Source of the DNA: Massilia violaceinigra
GTDB taxonomy: Bacteria; Pseudomonadota; Gammaproteobacteria; Burkholderiales; Burkholderiaceae_D
Direction: 5' to 3'
DNA length: 64,000 nucleotides
Assembly (NCBI RefSeq): GCF_002752675.1
Contig: NZ_CP024608.1
Location: 5,952,001 to 6,016,000 of the forward strand
Notes under the pieces: model-generated
What the model saw: only the letters and a program-made list of their open reading frames with translations
What the model was told of the DNA's origin: nothing
Database searches by the model: none
In this document: positions 10,801 to 18,347 of the stretch, piece after piece
Layout: every line of letters begins with the position of its first letter
How positions within the stretch are numbered: the stretch's first letter is position 1
Translations under genes and position numbers: made by a program

Positions 10801-11501
10801 ACGAAGCCGTCGCCGATCTGACGGCGATTGACGCCATCGCCCGCCAGTGCGTCGCCGGGTCGGCCCGGCCCGAGATGGGCGAGAGCTGGGCGGCCAGCGC
10901 GGCCGCATGGTCGGAGCGCGAGCTGCTGATCGACGGCCAGCAGGTGATGCAGGACTGGGAGCGGCCCCTGATGCGGGCGCTGGCCGGTGCGGCTGCCGCG
11001 TCCGGCGGTGACGTCGCCGAGATCGGTTTCGGGATGGGCATCTCGGCCACGCTGGTGCAGGAATACGGGGTGCGCTCCCACACAATCGTCGAGTGCCATC
11101 CGGACGTGCTGGCACGACTCGGCCGCTGGCGCGCGCAGCGCCCGGACGCCGCCGTCACGGTCGTGCCCACCCGCTGGCAGGACTGGGCCTTCGAGCCCGG
11201 GTCCTTTGACGGCGTGCTGTTCGACACCTACCCGACGTCCGAGGACGAGTACAGCGCCGAGGTCGCCGCATCACCGACGTTCGCGGCATCGTTCTTCCCC
11301 GCCGCCCAGCGCATGTTGCGGCCAGGCGGCGTGTTCACCTACTACACCAACGAGATCGACTCGCTGTCGCGGCGCCACCAGCGGCTGCTGCTGGAACACT
11401 TCTCCTCGTTTTCGGTCGGGCTGGTGCGGGGCCTGCGCCCGCCCGCCGACTGCCAGTACTGGTGGGCCGATTCGATGGCGATCGTGAAGGCGGTGAAATG
11501 A
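7884..11501 (+). CDS. NRPS C-A(N-terminal)-methyltransferase protein with interrupted, truncated adenylation domain
   Basis: 1205 residues, starting with GTG in a GTGA overlap. Condensation domain with HHIVADG (H166). The adenylation domain has the A3 loop YTSGSSGVPKG near 613-626 and continues through the A8 hinge (LGRTDQQVKLRGYRIEPGEIE region), but A9 and A10 are missing. After about 130 unassigned residues comes a SAM-methyltransferase domain (roughly 1000-1205) resembling guanidinoacetate N-methyltransferase and yeast RMT2: VMQDWE (E1026), EIGFGMGIS (1046 onward), IVECH, FDTYP (D1114), PGGVFTYY and PPADCQYW. Pocket residues read by eye are D-A-S-D-L-G-A-I-T, which I cannot assign; Asp at position 278 occurs in domains for basic or amide side chains. 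The rest of the A domain and the carrier are encoded by the next gene. Carrier in trans and a guanidino-type methylation are inference. Confidence 0.88.
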   Translation: MSLAQRLASLSPERRELLDRLARPDRISRAGLREEQASFEQERLWFLQQLEPDDTSYHLHMQLALPAELDRAAWDAAWRYLVARHETLRTRFIERDGVPFQVIGDADVAPMPVFDLAGEPVPAQQAQAARLAREQAEAPFDLTRGPLLRTALLRMAGGWIQLLTIHHIVADGWSIDILMRDLNAAYEALSQGRDVPLAPPRVQFADFARWQRAQLSGAHLDELLAFWRGYLDGAPELALPADRAAPPIPTRRADVRARMLAAPLRDGLYALARREGATVFQVLLAAFATLLHRYTGQTDLVLGTPMANRAPAQVEDLIGFFLNTILLRVRLTSEQSFLQVLAATREASVAAYSGQQLPFARLVQHLQPRRALGHNPLYRATVQFFKSSHSAARTSAVREEIGYQRTATNVDLALDLFESGEGLLSRFEFNLDVFDGATVARLLDHWERVLAAVLASHDQPIGTLQLASPADQAQLCAWAGQAEAPRAGWVFENFGERTALAGPHASLSYAELDRRCGQLATLMRARGAGPERVVAIRLADGLDTAVAILAAWRAEAAFVYLDPALPARRTAAILADAAPVAVLDDAPWWQELMPDTPAMPARPIPPERLAALVYTSGSSGVPKGVLIEHGALANQVRWLKTALDLTPADVVLQKYSFSFDAALSELLGGLAAGAEVALAGDHGRDVDELVRIIRSRGVTLLDLFPSLLAVLLDHEGFAGCTTLRRILVGGEALPAALAARLAQALPSVQLINAYGPTEATITATAAHLARDATLLAAPPIGRPIAGNTAYVLDGAMQLVPPGMPGELHLGGAGLARGYLNDTALTARRFIPNPFGPGRLYATGDRARYRADGQLDYLGRTDQQVKLRGYRIEPGEIETALARHPSVRAAAATLMRLPSAPHAHAALLQWRLEQLTPSEAQFLYRFDTDQDQIRSQTMWRNTPQFALYLNFLQPGFAPAPQPAQRNWLLQRTLDEAVADLTAIDAIARQCVAGSARPEMGESWAASAAAWSERELLIDGQQVMQDWERPLMRALAGAAAASGGDVAEIGFGMGISATLVQEYGVRSHTIVECHPDVLARLGRWRAQRPDAAVTVVPTRWQDWAFEPGSFDGVLFDTYPTSEDEYSAEVAASPTFAASFFPAAQRMLRPGGVFTYYTNEIDSLSRRHQRLLLEHFSSFSVGLVRGLRPPADCQYWWADSMAIVKAVK

Positions 11502-12097
11502 GCCCGGCGCACGAAAAGCTGCGCGCGTTGTGGCTGTCGCGCCAGCCCGCGTGCGATGAGCGGCTGGTCGCGTTCGTCGTGCCCGCCAGCGGCATGGAAT
11601 GCGATCCCGAACTGCTGCGCGGCTGGCTGCGGGAATCGCTGCCGCATTACATGATCCCGGATCGGATCTGCGCGCTCGCCGCCCTGCCGCTCAACGCCGC
11701 CGGCAAGCTGGACCGGGGCGCGCTGCCGCTGCCGGACCAGCCGGTGGCGCCCGCGCGGCCCTTGCGTGTCCCGCAAACGCCGGTCGAGCAGGCGATCGCC
11801 GCGCTGTTCGCGCAGGTGCTGGGCGCGCGTCCGGACAGTATCGATCAGGATTTCTTCGCCGATCTCGGCGGGCATTCGCTTGCCGCCACGCGGCTGGCCA
11901 CGCTGATCCGCCGCGAATGGCCAATCTCGTTTGCGCTGCGCGTGGTTTTTGAAAGCCCGACGGTTGCCGCGCTGGCGGCGTATGTGGAGCACGCCTGCAT
12001 CGACGGTCCGGCCGGCGGCACCATTCCGCGCCAGCCGAGACAGACCGGCGCCGAACCTGCAGCACCGGGTCGCCCCGTCGCACATCCGTTCACCTGA
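11498..12097 (+). CDS. Detached adenylation C-subdomain (A9-A10) plus peptidyl carrier protein
   Basis: 199 residues. The protein opens with the A8-A9 connector (RLVAFVVP), then the A9 motif LPHYMIP (48-54) and the A10 motif NAAGKLDR with the catalytic lysine K70, followed by a carrier domain with DLGGHSLAA, serine S127. It therefore supplies exactly what the preceding protein lacks. The ATG lies in an ATGA overlap with the preceding stop, in the -1 frame, the same junction style as elsewhere in the cluster, so a designed split gene is at least as likely as a sequencing frameshift. No thioesterase or reductase domain follows; the C-terminal 40 residues are proline/arginine-rich and unassigned. 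It is the last + strand gene of the assembly line. Confidence 0.88.
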   Translation: MSPAHEKLRALWLSRQPACDERLVAFVVPASGMECDPELLRGWLRESLPHYMIPDRICALAALPLNAAGKLDRGALPLPDQPVAPARPLRVPQTPVEQAIAALFAQVLGARPDSIDQDFFADLGGHSLAATRLATLIRREWPISFALRVVFESPTVAALAAYVEHACIDGPAGGTIPRQPRQTGAEPAAPGRPVAHPFT

Positions 12098-12230
12098 ACC
12101 GCTCACGCCCATCGCGTATCAAGCGCCCTCCACGCTGCCGCTTTCGCAGCCATCCTTCGATCCCCGGAATTGCCGCGCCATCGACAACGCCGCATGGTGG
12201 CGCGCTCTCAACCACGGGGGGTGAGCCTTG

Positions 12231-14330
12231 CTATGCGAGTTTACTTCCATGCAGAATCAAAGACGACTTTTTCAATTCGCGGTCAGAAACAACTCTTCCG
12301 TTCTCCAACCGAATGACGCGATCCGCTGAATCAATTGTCTCCTGTCGATGCGCCACAATAATCCGCGTGATACTTAGCGCTTTCAGCGCGGCGTTGATCT
12401 CGCCTTCACGAGCAACGTCCAAGTGCGACGTTGCTTCATCGAGTACAAGAATCTTCGGGCGACGATAAAGCGCTCGTGCCAAAAGCAGCCTCTGTTTTTG
12501 GCCGCCAGACAAGCTACTTCCCATATCCCCTATCATCGTCTCCGCCCGTAGAGGCATATTCATCACGTCGTCCATCATTGCTGCTTGGCGTAGGCAGACC
12601 CACACGCGCTGCATTTCAACTTCCTCATCGAAAAACGCTACGTTATCCGCGATAGTTCCCGATAGAAGCTCATCGTCCTGCATGACTACCCCCAGAGCAC
12701 GTCTGACCGACTTAGGGCCCCACCATGACAGCGGTCGGCCATCCACCAAAACTTCGCCCTGCGACGCTGGGTAAAGACCACACAGCACCTTTAGCAGAGT
12801 TGATTTGCCCGCGCCCGACGGGCCGACGATAGCGACATATTCTCCACACTTCACCGAGAAAGACACCCCTGCAAAAACGTATGGTTCCCTTGGTCCGTAG
12901 GAAAATCCCAAACTCCTAAATTCAAGCTCTCCTATAATCTCCGGCTGCCCGGCAACAGCAGCATCAATGCCTTCTTCCTTTGGAGTCAATACAATATCGG
13001 CAAGCCTATGCGAATACATATCAGTCATGCGCCACCTAATTACTTGATCAAATAGCGCTCCCGCCTTGAAGGTGAATTGAGTTTGGTAAGCGAGGAATGC
13101 ATAAAACAATCCCACACTCATCTTTGCGTCCAATATGGCTACAACGCCTAGATAGATCAGAACAATTCTTATCGCCCCCTCGACCATTCCCTGCAGGGTT
13201 GTAAATGACAAATCAGCAAGCGCACTATTTTGATTACACTTGATTGTCGAGGAAAACTTGTTCGCCCAGTCGCCCTCGCGTTCATTCTCCGCACCCATGA
13301 CTTTTAATGTCTGAATCGCGCGGACGCTCTCTATACGCTTGCCGTTTTCCTCTACATTCGCTATCAATGCATCCATACCAAAACGTATGCTCAAAGGCAA
13401 AGCGCAAAAGCGAAGGCCGACGAAAATTGCAAAACCTCCCAACACAACCCATGCTAAGACCGGTGCAAGCACAAACATAAGAATCAGCGTCGCTACGGCG
13501 AGAATTCCATCTACAAGCACGGCGACCAGGGCGCCGGATAGCAACTCCCTTATTTCATTGATGGAATCGAAGCGCGACAAGATGTCAGCTAGTCTTCGTC
13601 GTTGGTACCAAGGGAGCGGTAGTCGTATCATGTGCCGAAACAAGCGTACGGTCATATCCCAGTTTAGCAACGCTGTCAGTCTAGTAACAACGATGCCGCG
13701 CAGTAGAGTCGCGCCGGCGTTAAAGACGCAAAGGAGCCCAAAGCCAAATGCCAGGACTGTAAGAATTGACTTATCTCCCTTATGCGCGGCCTGATCGATG
13801 GCAAGCTGGAGATAGAACGGCGAAGCCAAAATATAACATTGCAGTAAAAGCGACAAAATCATTATGTGGATTAATGGGCCATACATTTCAGGAATAAAAC
13901 GAAACCAAGATTTAAGACTTAACGGACTGGGCTCTTTCCGCTTAACAAACCCTTTCGCTTCTGTTAATTCAAGCGCCGCTCCAGAAAATTTACGTGATAC
14001 TTCACTCGCGTATAATTTGATTCTCCCTCGCGCCGGATCGTGGATATGGAACGTCATACCCTTAACTTTATCCAGCACGACAAAATGCTTGAGTTCCCAA
14101 TGAAGAAGCGCCGGGCATTTCAACTCAGCCAGTTGGTCAACTTCGCAGCGCACAGCCCTGCCAACCATGTTCATATCGGCTGCGATTTCTTTAATTTCCC
14201 TCAACGTCATACCGCGAGAGGAAATCTGGTATTTTTGTCTCAACGATGCGAGTTCGATGTTGGCGCCGAACGCGCTCGCCGCAATAGCGAGGCATGCCAA
14301 ACCGCATTCAGCTGTTTCAGTTTGTCGCAT
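12231..14330 (-). CDS. Peptidase C39-containing ABC exporter (bacteriocin/double-glycine peptide type)
   Basis: 699 residues from the ATG at 14330, which has AAGGG eight bases upstream; a GTG nine bases further up sits too close to that site. Domains in order: N-terminal C39 peptidase with the catalytic cysteine in ETAECGLAC, histidine in LKHFVVLD and aspartate in HDPARG; a transmembrane domain with about six helices (about 160-430); and an ATPase with Walker A GPSGAGKST, signature LSGGQKQR and Walker B ILVLDEATS. This family sits in the inner membrane, cuts leaders after Gly-Gly and exports the cargo, together with a HlyD-type adaptor and an outer-membrane TolC channel (not in the window). 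The base composition is clearly less GC-rich than the NRPS genes beside it. The probable cargo is the double-glycine protein encoded upstream. Confidence 0.93.
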   Translation of the reverse strand: MRQTETAECGLACLAIAASAFGANIELASLRQKYQISSRGMTLREIKEIAADMNMVGRAVRCEVDQLAELKCPALLHWELKHFVVLDKVKGMTFHIHDPARGRIKLYASEVSRKFSGAALELTEAKGFVKRKEPSPLSLKSWFRFIPEMYGPLIHIMILSLLLQCYILASPFYLQLAIDQAAHKGDKSILTVLAFGFGLLCVFNAGATLLRGIVVTRLTALLNWDMTVRLFRHMIRLPLPWYQRRRLADILSRFDSINEIRELLSGALVAVLVDGILAVATLILMFVLAPVLAWVVLGGFAIFVGLRFCALPLSIRFGMDALIANVEENGKRIESVRAIQTLKVMGAENEREGDWANKFSSTIKCNQNSALADLSFTTLQGMVEGAIRIVLIYLGVVAILDAKMSVGLFYAFLAYQTQFTFKAGALFDQVIRWRMTDMYSHRLADIVLTPKEEGIDAAVAGQPEIIGELEFRSLGFSYGPREPYVFAGVSFSVKCGEYVAIVGPSGAGKSTLLKVLCGLYPASQGEVLVDGRPLSWWGPKSVRRALGVVMQDDELLSGTIADNVAFFDEEVEMQRVWVCLRQAAMMDDVMNMPLRAETMIGDMGSSLSGGQKQRLLLARALYRRPKILVLDEATSHLDVAREGEINAALKALSITRIIVAHRQETIDSADRVIRLENGRVVSDRELKKSSLILHGSKLA

Positions 14331-14455
14331 ACTAGCCACCCTTCGTGAACGAAGCTATATTGAAACGGCAAAAGGGCGGCCCAAACCCTTCCTCCGCGAG
14401 CGCAGGAAATCGAAGACCGCCAACGATGTGTTTACGTCGCGTGTACGGACTACCT

Positions 14456-14944
14456 CTAATCGGTCAGGGTTCGGGTAAGAGCTTTCCCGGCAAGAGTCGA
14501 TGCTACACTGCTTTGGTCCATGGCCTGAAGACCGCGATCTTCTTCAATCCTGCCATCGAAATTCAAAGTGAACAGGTACGCCATGGGCTTAATCTCGCCG
14601 CTAGCCGGAACAACGGCGCCCCAGAAGTTCGTATACAGGACATCATCCAGGCATGCGAATTTGAACGTTCCTGCAAGCTGTTTTGTAAGAACAGTTTGGC
14701 CGAAATTAGTATCGGTAACATCCACGTTCCTTCTCGACGGCCCTAAGAAAAACTGAACACGTTTTTCTGGAACAGAAATCCGCATTTCGTATTTTCCACT
14801 TTTGCACTCCCCGCTGTAAGTGACTGCTTGGTCTGCCGCTCCTCTAGGATGTCCACCGGCGGTGACGACTACTGTCTCCGCTGACCTGGCAAATCCCCCC
14901 GTCATACCAATCATAACAACGGCAACTAAAAGCGATTTTTTCAT
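14456..14944 (-). CDS. Small secreted protein of unknown function
   Basis: 162 residues from the ATG at 14944, which is preceded by GGAG six bases away. A typical signal peptide (MKKSLLVAVVMIGM, then cleavage near ARSA) points to Sec export to the periplasm. Two cysteines, in SGECKSG and FKFACLDD, could form a disulfide. I recognise no domain. It lies between the double-glycine JAMM-type protein and its probable exporter in a same-strand row, with gaps of about 120 bases on either side. A periplasmic immunity or chaperone role for the exported protein would fit the position but nothing in the sequence proves it. AT-richer composition matches the rest of this island. Confidence 0.75.
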   Translation of the reverse strand: MKKSLLVAVVMIGMTGGFARSAETVVVTAGGHPRGAADQAVTYSGECKSGKYEMRISVPEKRVQFFLGPSRRNVDVTDTNFGQTVLTKQLAGTFKFACLDDVLYTNFWGAVVPASGEIKPMAYLFTLNFDGRIEEDRGLQAMDQSSVASTLAGKALTRTLTD

Positions 14945-15064
14945 TAAATTCTCCATTGCAGATTATGTGCCAAACGTGCTCAACCGTAACTGCTCGACCA
15001 CTATTAATATCACACCATCATAATACCTGAGCAGTTACCTTGAATTTTCTCTGCCCTGGGCCGG

Positions 15065-15709
15065 TCAAGGCTTTATAACATCTTTAGTAATGTTAGGGCC
15101 GACTTGTTTGGTCGATGGGCCTTGACCAGAGTGATATTCGTAGACGCTGTTGGTCTTCATATCAAGAATGTATAACAGCAAGTGCGGGTCAGCATGCGGA
15201 TTTTTCCGTAGCTCGGCCGCCGTCTCGAAGTCGTGCCTCGACGGCAACCGTTGGTCGACTACGTCATCGTAGGTATGCGAATGGATGTAGCCAATAATCT
15301 TATCACCGGGCGCTATATCAGCCCTCATTTTAACTTCATCGTGGATACCTGATGTGATTTTGGATGCGCCCACCGACCCATCTGCGTATCTGATAAGAAG
15401 TGCGCCGTGCTCAATCTTGTCGTCCTTCATCCTGATCCAGTCACCGACGAGGTCTGCTTTAGTGCGTATATGATCCATACTGAGACCAGCAGGCCAATTT
15501 GGTGGATGCGGCGAAGAGTGACGCGCAGGCGCCTCATTGTTCCCCGCACCTTCTTGCCAGGTAGTTGAAGGAACCGTGGCGTCCCCGTATCCGCCAGCGC
15601 CTTGGGCTCCTCCTCCTCCTCCAGGTCGGGGGCCGACAATGGTCACAATGGGGATATCGGAGTAGCCGCCTGCGATAAGGTCAAGTGCTTCGTCAGGTAT
15701 TACACGCAT
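15065..15709 (-). CDS. Double-glycine-leader protein with JAMM/JAB-type metallopeptidase motif
   Basis: 214 residues from the ATG at 15709; ATGs at 15727 (AGGA nine bases upstream) and 15754 are alternatives. The N-terminus is a short acidic leader ending in DLIAGG (G14-G15), the classic cut site of C39-type exporters. Then comes a glycine-rich linker (about 26-42) and a domain with E100, H143-S-H145 and S157-x-x-D160, which is the complete E, HxH, SxxD zinc and catalytic set of JAMM/JAB peptidases and of DUF4329-like toxin domains. Predicted to be trimmed between G15 and Y16 and exported by the C39 transporter in the same row. Likely a secreted peptidase effector or toxin; target unknown. 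The JAMM reading is from motif pattern only. Confidence 0.75.
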   Translation of the reverse strand: MRVIPDEALDLIAGGYSDIPIVTIVGPRPGGGGGAQGAGGYGDATVPSTTWQEGAGNNEAPARHSSPHPPNWPAGLSMDHIRTKADLVGDWIRMKDDKIEHGALLIRYADGSVGASKITSGIHDEVKMRADIAPGDKIIGYIHSHTYDDVVDQRLPSRHDFETAAELRKNPHADPHLLLYILDMKTNSVYEYHSGQGPSTKQVGPNITKDVIKP

Positions 15710-15778
15710 GATTTTCTCTCTTTTCATTAAATTGAGTCCTAGCTGTAAGGACATCGATGCGCCAGACTTTCAGGCTCG

Positions 15779-17029
15779 TCACTCCGGCTTCGCCTGTAAC
15801 CCAGCATGATTGAAGTCGTGAAGCAAAATAGGGCATGTTGTTTCTGCGACGTCGCGGCCGGTGTATTGCGGAATGAGAGCCGCAAGCAGCTTAGCAGCAA
15901 CTACCGGCTCGTCTGACGTGATGACGATCCGCAGCCTGACTTTGTCACGATGTTGAGTGCACAACTCTCGGAAATGTAAAAGTAGTTCCTCCTTTCTATA
16001 TGCCTTCACGAAAAATGATATTGATCCGGATCTTTTCTCTATGCCATCCACTATGTCCGCCAGACCAGTCATGGCAAAGTCGATCGACCCATAGCGGGAG
16101 ATCACTAAAGCGATCTTTAGCAGATGATCGACAAATCCGCGGTTCACATAAATTTCGTTTATGTGTTCAATAATATTAGATACCGCGATCAAATATGGAG
16201 GGCTACTATTGATACCGGACTGAAAAGTTCCCGCCTGCCGCTGTTTAACTAAATTCAACACCTCAGTCAATTCACTTTCGTGTTTTTCTGTTTTGCTCGA
16301 TTTAAGAAAATTTGCGTACGATTTAAGTAAATTAAGCAAGAACGAGATCAATGGAAGAAAGTCACCGATCTCACACGCGGTCCCAATGTACTCTTCATAC
16401 TGGCCAGCGGTGGCAAGGGTGAGTTCTGCTAACGGGATGTAATGTTGAGCTTCCGCTTGTGCCTTGTTGAAATAGAGGTTAAACAGAAGTCTGGCGGTTC
16501 TGCCATTTCCATCGGTGTAGGGGTGAGAGGTCAACAATATGAGGTAAATATTTAGAGCACTGTAGAGATCGGGTTCGTCATGAAAGGTCGAGATCTTATT
16601 GAAGACAGGATCTCCTCCCGCCGGGCGCGGGATCAACATCCAATCATGCCACGCGATAGTTAAATCGATCATCCGCAGATGTTCGAATTTTCCGAACAGG
16701 AAATAACGCACTTTTAAACCGGCCTCATAGACGGTATCGTCGGGGGAAACGACGTTTTCACGTGCGCTTCTGCGAAAGCATGCTATCTCCTGGCTCATGC
16801 TCAAACTGCGTTTAGCTCGACGTTGCACGACCTCAGCGATCGAGCTTCTCACGACGATTTTTTCAATCGGACTCGATACAAAGTGAGAGAGCTGCTCATA
16901 GTTGGGCTGGGTATAACTGAAGGCGCCGTACAACATGTCCTGCACCTCTTGAAATAGCACGCGCAGTGACGGGTCTAGGCTCTCCCACTTCGGAGGAAAG
17001 TAGAGTTTGCCGGGAATTTTCATAGCCAT
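15779..17029 (-). CDS. Fic-domain protein (putative AMP- or nucleotidyl-transferase)
   Basis: 416 residues. The core motif HPYTDGNGRTAR (H169-R180) matches the Fic consensus HPFxDGNGRxxR with the catalytic histidine and phosphate-binding residues intact. Fic enzymes usually transfer AMP from ATP onto Ser, Thr or Tyr hydroxyls. A possible inhibitory-helix motif of S-x-x-x-E type lies near residues 62-66 (RSSIAEV) but lacks the usual following Gly or Asn, so it is uncertain. The C-terminal 200 residues are unassigned. No signal peptide or leader, so it probably acts in the cytosol. It lies seven bases downstream of the hlyD stop and ahead of the double-glycine protein, so it belongs to the export operon. 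It could modify the cargo, or be a separate toxin; both are inference. Confidence 0.88.
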   Translation of the reverse strand: MAMKIPGKLYFPPKWESLDPSLRVLFQEVQDMLYGAFSYTQPNYEQLSHFVSSPIEKIVVRSSIAEVVQRRAKRSLSMSQEIACFRRSARENVVSPDDTVYEAGLKVRYFLFGKFEHLRMIDLTIAWHDWMLIPRPAGGDPVFNKISTFHDEPDLYSALNIYLILLTSHPYTDGNGRTARLLFNLYFNKAQAEAQHYIPLAELTLATAGQYEEYIGTACEIGDFLPLISFLLNLLKSYANFLKSSKTEKHESELTEVLNLVKQRQAGTFQSGINSSPPYLIAVSNIIEHINEIYVNRGFVDHLLKIALVISRYGSIDFAMTGLADIVDGIEKRSGSISFFVKAYRKEELLLHFRELCTQHRDKVRLRIVITSDEPVVAAKLLAALIPQYTGRDVAETTCPILLHDFNHAGLQAKPE

Positions 17030-17036
17030 CTGCGAT

Positions 17037-18347
17037 TCAAAGGGCGCGCTTATTCATCGCCCGTAGGGGTTCCAATATCCACTCGAACAAAGTCTGCTCT
17101 TCCAAAACCAAGTCGGCGCTAAGCCGCATGCCGGGTACGAGACGCCAGTCCCTTCCGTACGCGCCAATGGTCGGCTTGGCAAGCGACACACGAATCCGGA
17201 ACAGCTGCTCCTGGCCGGAAGAGGGACCAGCGTTCTCACCGGGAAGAAGTGGGGTTCCGGAAACTTCCCGAACTACTCCTTGTCCCATGCCGAAGGTCTG
17301 GTATGGAAAGGCGTCATACATGATGCGGACCTTTGCCCCTGGATGAACAAACCCCACCGACTTGGACGGCGCCCACAACTCGACCTCCAGCTGGTTGCCC
17401 GATGCTTGGGTGGTGTGTGGAACTATCACAGCAAGCGTGTGACCCGGATTTACGCTTGTTCCTGAGCGCGCTTGGAGAGCGGTAACGACGCCGTCGATAG
17501 GAGAAACCAAGCGCCCCGTGTGCTGGGCCTCAAAGCTCACTTCGCGTTCATCCAGCTGGGCATTGATGGTTGTCGCCTCCGATCTCGCCAGCTCGGCCTC
17601 GGCGTGCATCCTCGCTATCTGGGCGTTCACCTGGGCGAGCTGGCTGCGCTGCGATTCGACCTCGCGCTCGGCCTGTGCAATCTCATGCTGAACGGCCAGG
17701 TAGGCATCATCGTGTTGGCGACCGGCCGCCGGCGATACCATTCCCGCATCAAGTAGTGTTTGATTGGCGCTCACGTTCTTGGCCTGCAGGAGCCTGCGTT
17801 GTTCAAGTATTTTTCGAGAAGCGTCCCGCCGCGCAAGGTCAATTTGTAGCCCATCTCGTCGGGCCCTCAGTTCTTCAGTTTGCATCGCTAACTGCTGTGC
17901 CCGAGCGGTGGCGTTCGCCTCCTGGGCGCGTCGTTGGATCGCCTTAATAGACTTGAGACTGGCGACAAGGGTATCGCCGCTTTCGAGGACAGGATTAGCC
18001 GAGATCGCAATCAGCTCTTGGCCGGCCTTAACGTGCTGGCCTTCGTGAACTAACACGCGCTCTGCAATTCCTGCCAATTGCGACACGATCCGAAAGGAGC
18101 CGGCGGTAGGCGTGATCTGTCCCGAGACGGTTTCCTTGCGTGCATATTTCGCCGTGATGAGGAACGCAACGATGGACACCATCACCACCACTAGAAAGGC
18201 GGTGAGCACTTTGGCGCTTACCCCCAGGGGCTGGACTGGCATACCCAATCTTTGTTGCGATGCGCTCAATGCGTCCTTGCGAAACATATCTTCAAGCAAT
18301 GAAGACGTTGAGCGCGTGCTGGTCTGTTCTAAATTCATTTTTGTCAT
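17037..18347 (-). CDS. HlyD-family periplasmic adaptor of a type I export system
   Basis: 436 residues. A short cytosolic N-terminus is followed by one membrane helix (about residues 45-65, FLVVVMVSIVAFLI), a lipoyl-like half-motif (GIAERVLVHEGQHVKAGQEL), a long charged coiled-coil hairpin (about 130-280, rich in Arg, Glu, Gln and Ala) and the second lipoyl half (SPIDGVVTAL), then the beta-barrel domain. This is the arrangement of adaptors that bridge a C39-type ABC exporter and TolC. It is the first gene of the - strand row. Nothing downstream on this strand looks like TolC, so the outer-membrane channel is presumably shared. The first ATG was kept; a second ATG lies three codons in. Confidence 0.92.
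   Translation of the reverse strand: MTKMNLEQTSTRSTSSLLEDMFRKDALSASQQRLGMPVQPLGVSAKVLTAFLVVVMVSIVAFLITAKYARKETVSGQITPTAGSFRIVSQLAGIAERVLVHEGQHVKAGQELIAISANPVLESGDTLVASLKSIKAIQRRAQEANATARAQQLAMQTEELRARRDGLQIDLARRDASRKILEQRRLLQAKNVSANQTLLDAGMVSPAAGRQHDDAYLAVQHEIAQAEREVESQRSQLAQVNAQIARMHAEAELARSEATTINAQLDEREVSFEAQHTGRLVSPIDGVVTALQARSGTSVNPGHTLAVIVPHTTQASGNQLEVELWAPSKSVGFVHPGAKVRIMYDAFPYQTFGMGQGVVREVSGTPLLPGENAGPSSGQEQLFRIRVSLAKPTIGAYGRDWRLVPGMRLSADLVLEEQTLFEWILEPLRAMNKRAL

Noticed and set aside
6780..11099. A 1439-codon - strand open frame opposite the PKS and NRPS genes
   Set aside because: It crosses the junction of two well-supported + strand genes and has no domain; it is a shadow caused by third-position GC.
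11462..11501. A programmed -1 frameshift joining the split adenylation domain
   Set aside because: There is no slippery heptamer or downstream hairpin near 11498; the ATGA overlap is the same as at the other cluster junctions and restart explains it better.
12098..12230. A hidden thioesterase or small gene after the last NRPS gene
   Set aside because: The gap of 133 bases has only a shadow frame overlapping the NRPS gene and no GxSxG or GGH motif.
14957..15064. A further small double-glycine peptide gene near the exporter
   Set aside because: I looked on both strands for a short frame with a GG leader and ribosome site in this gap and in 14331-14455 and found none.
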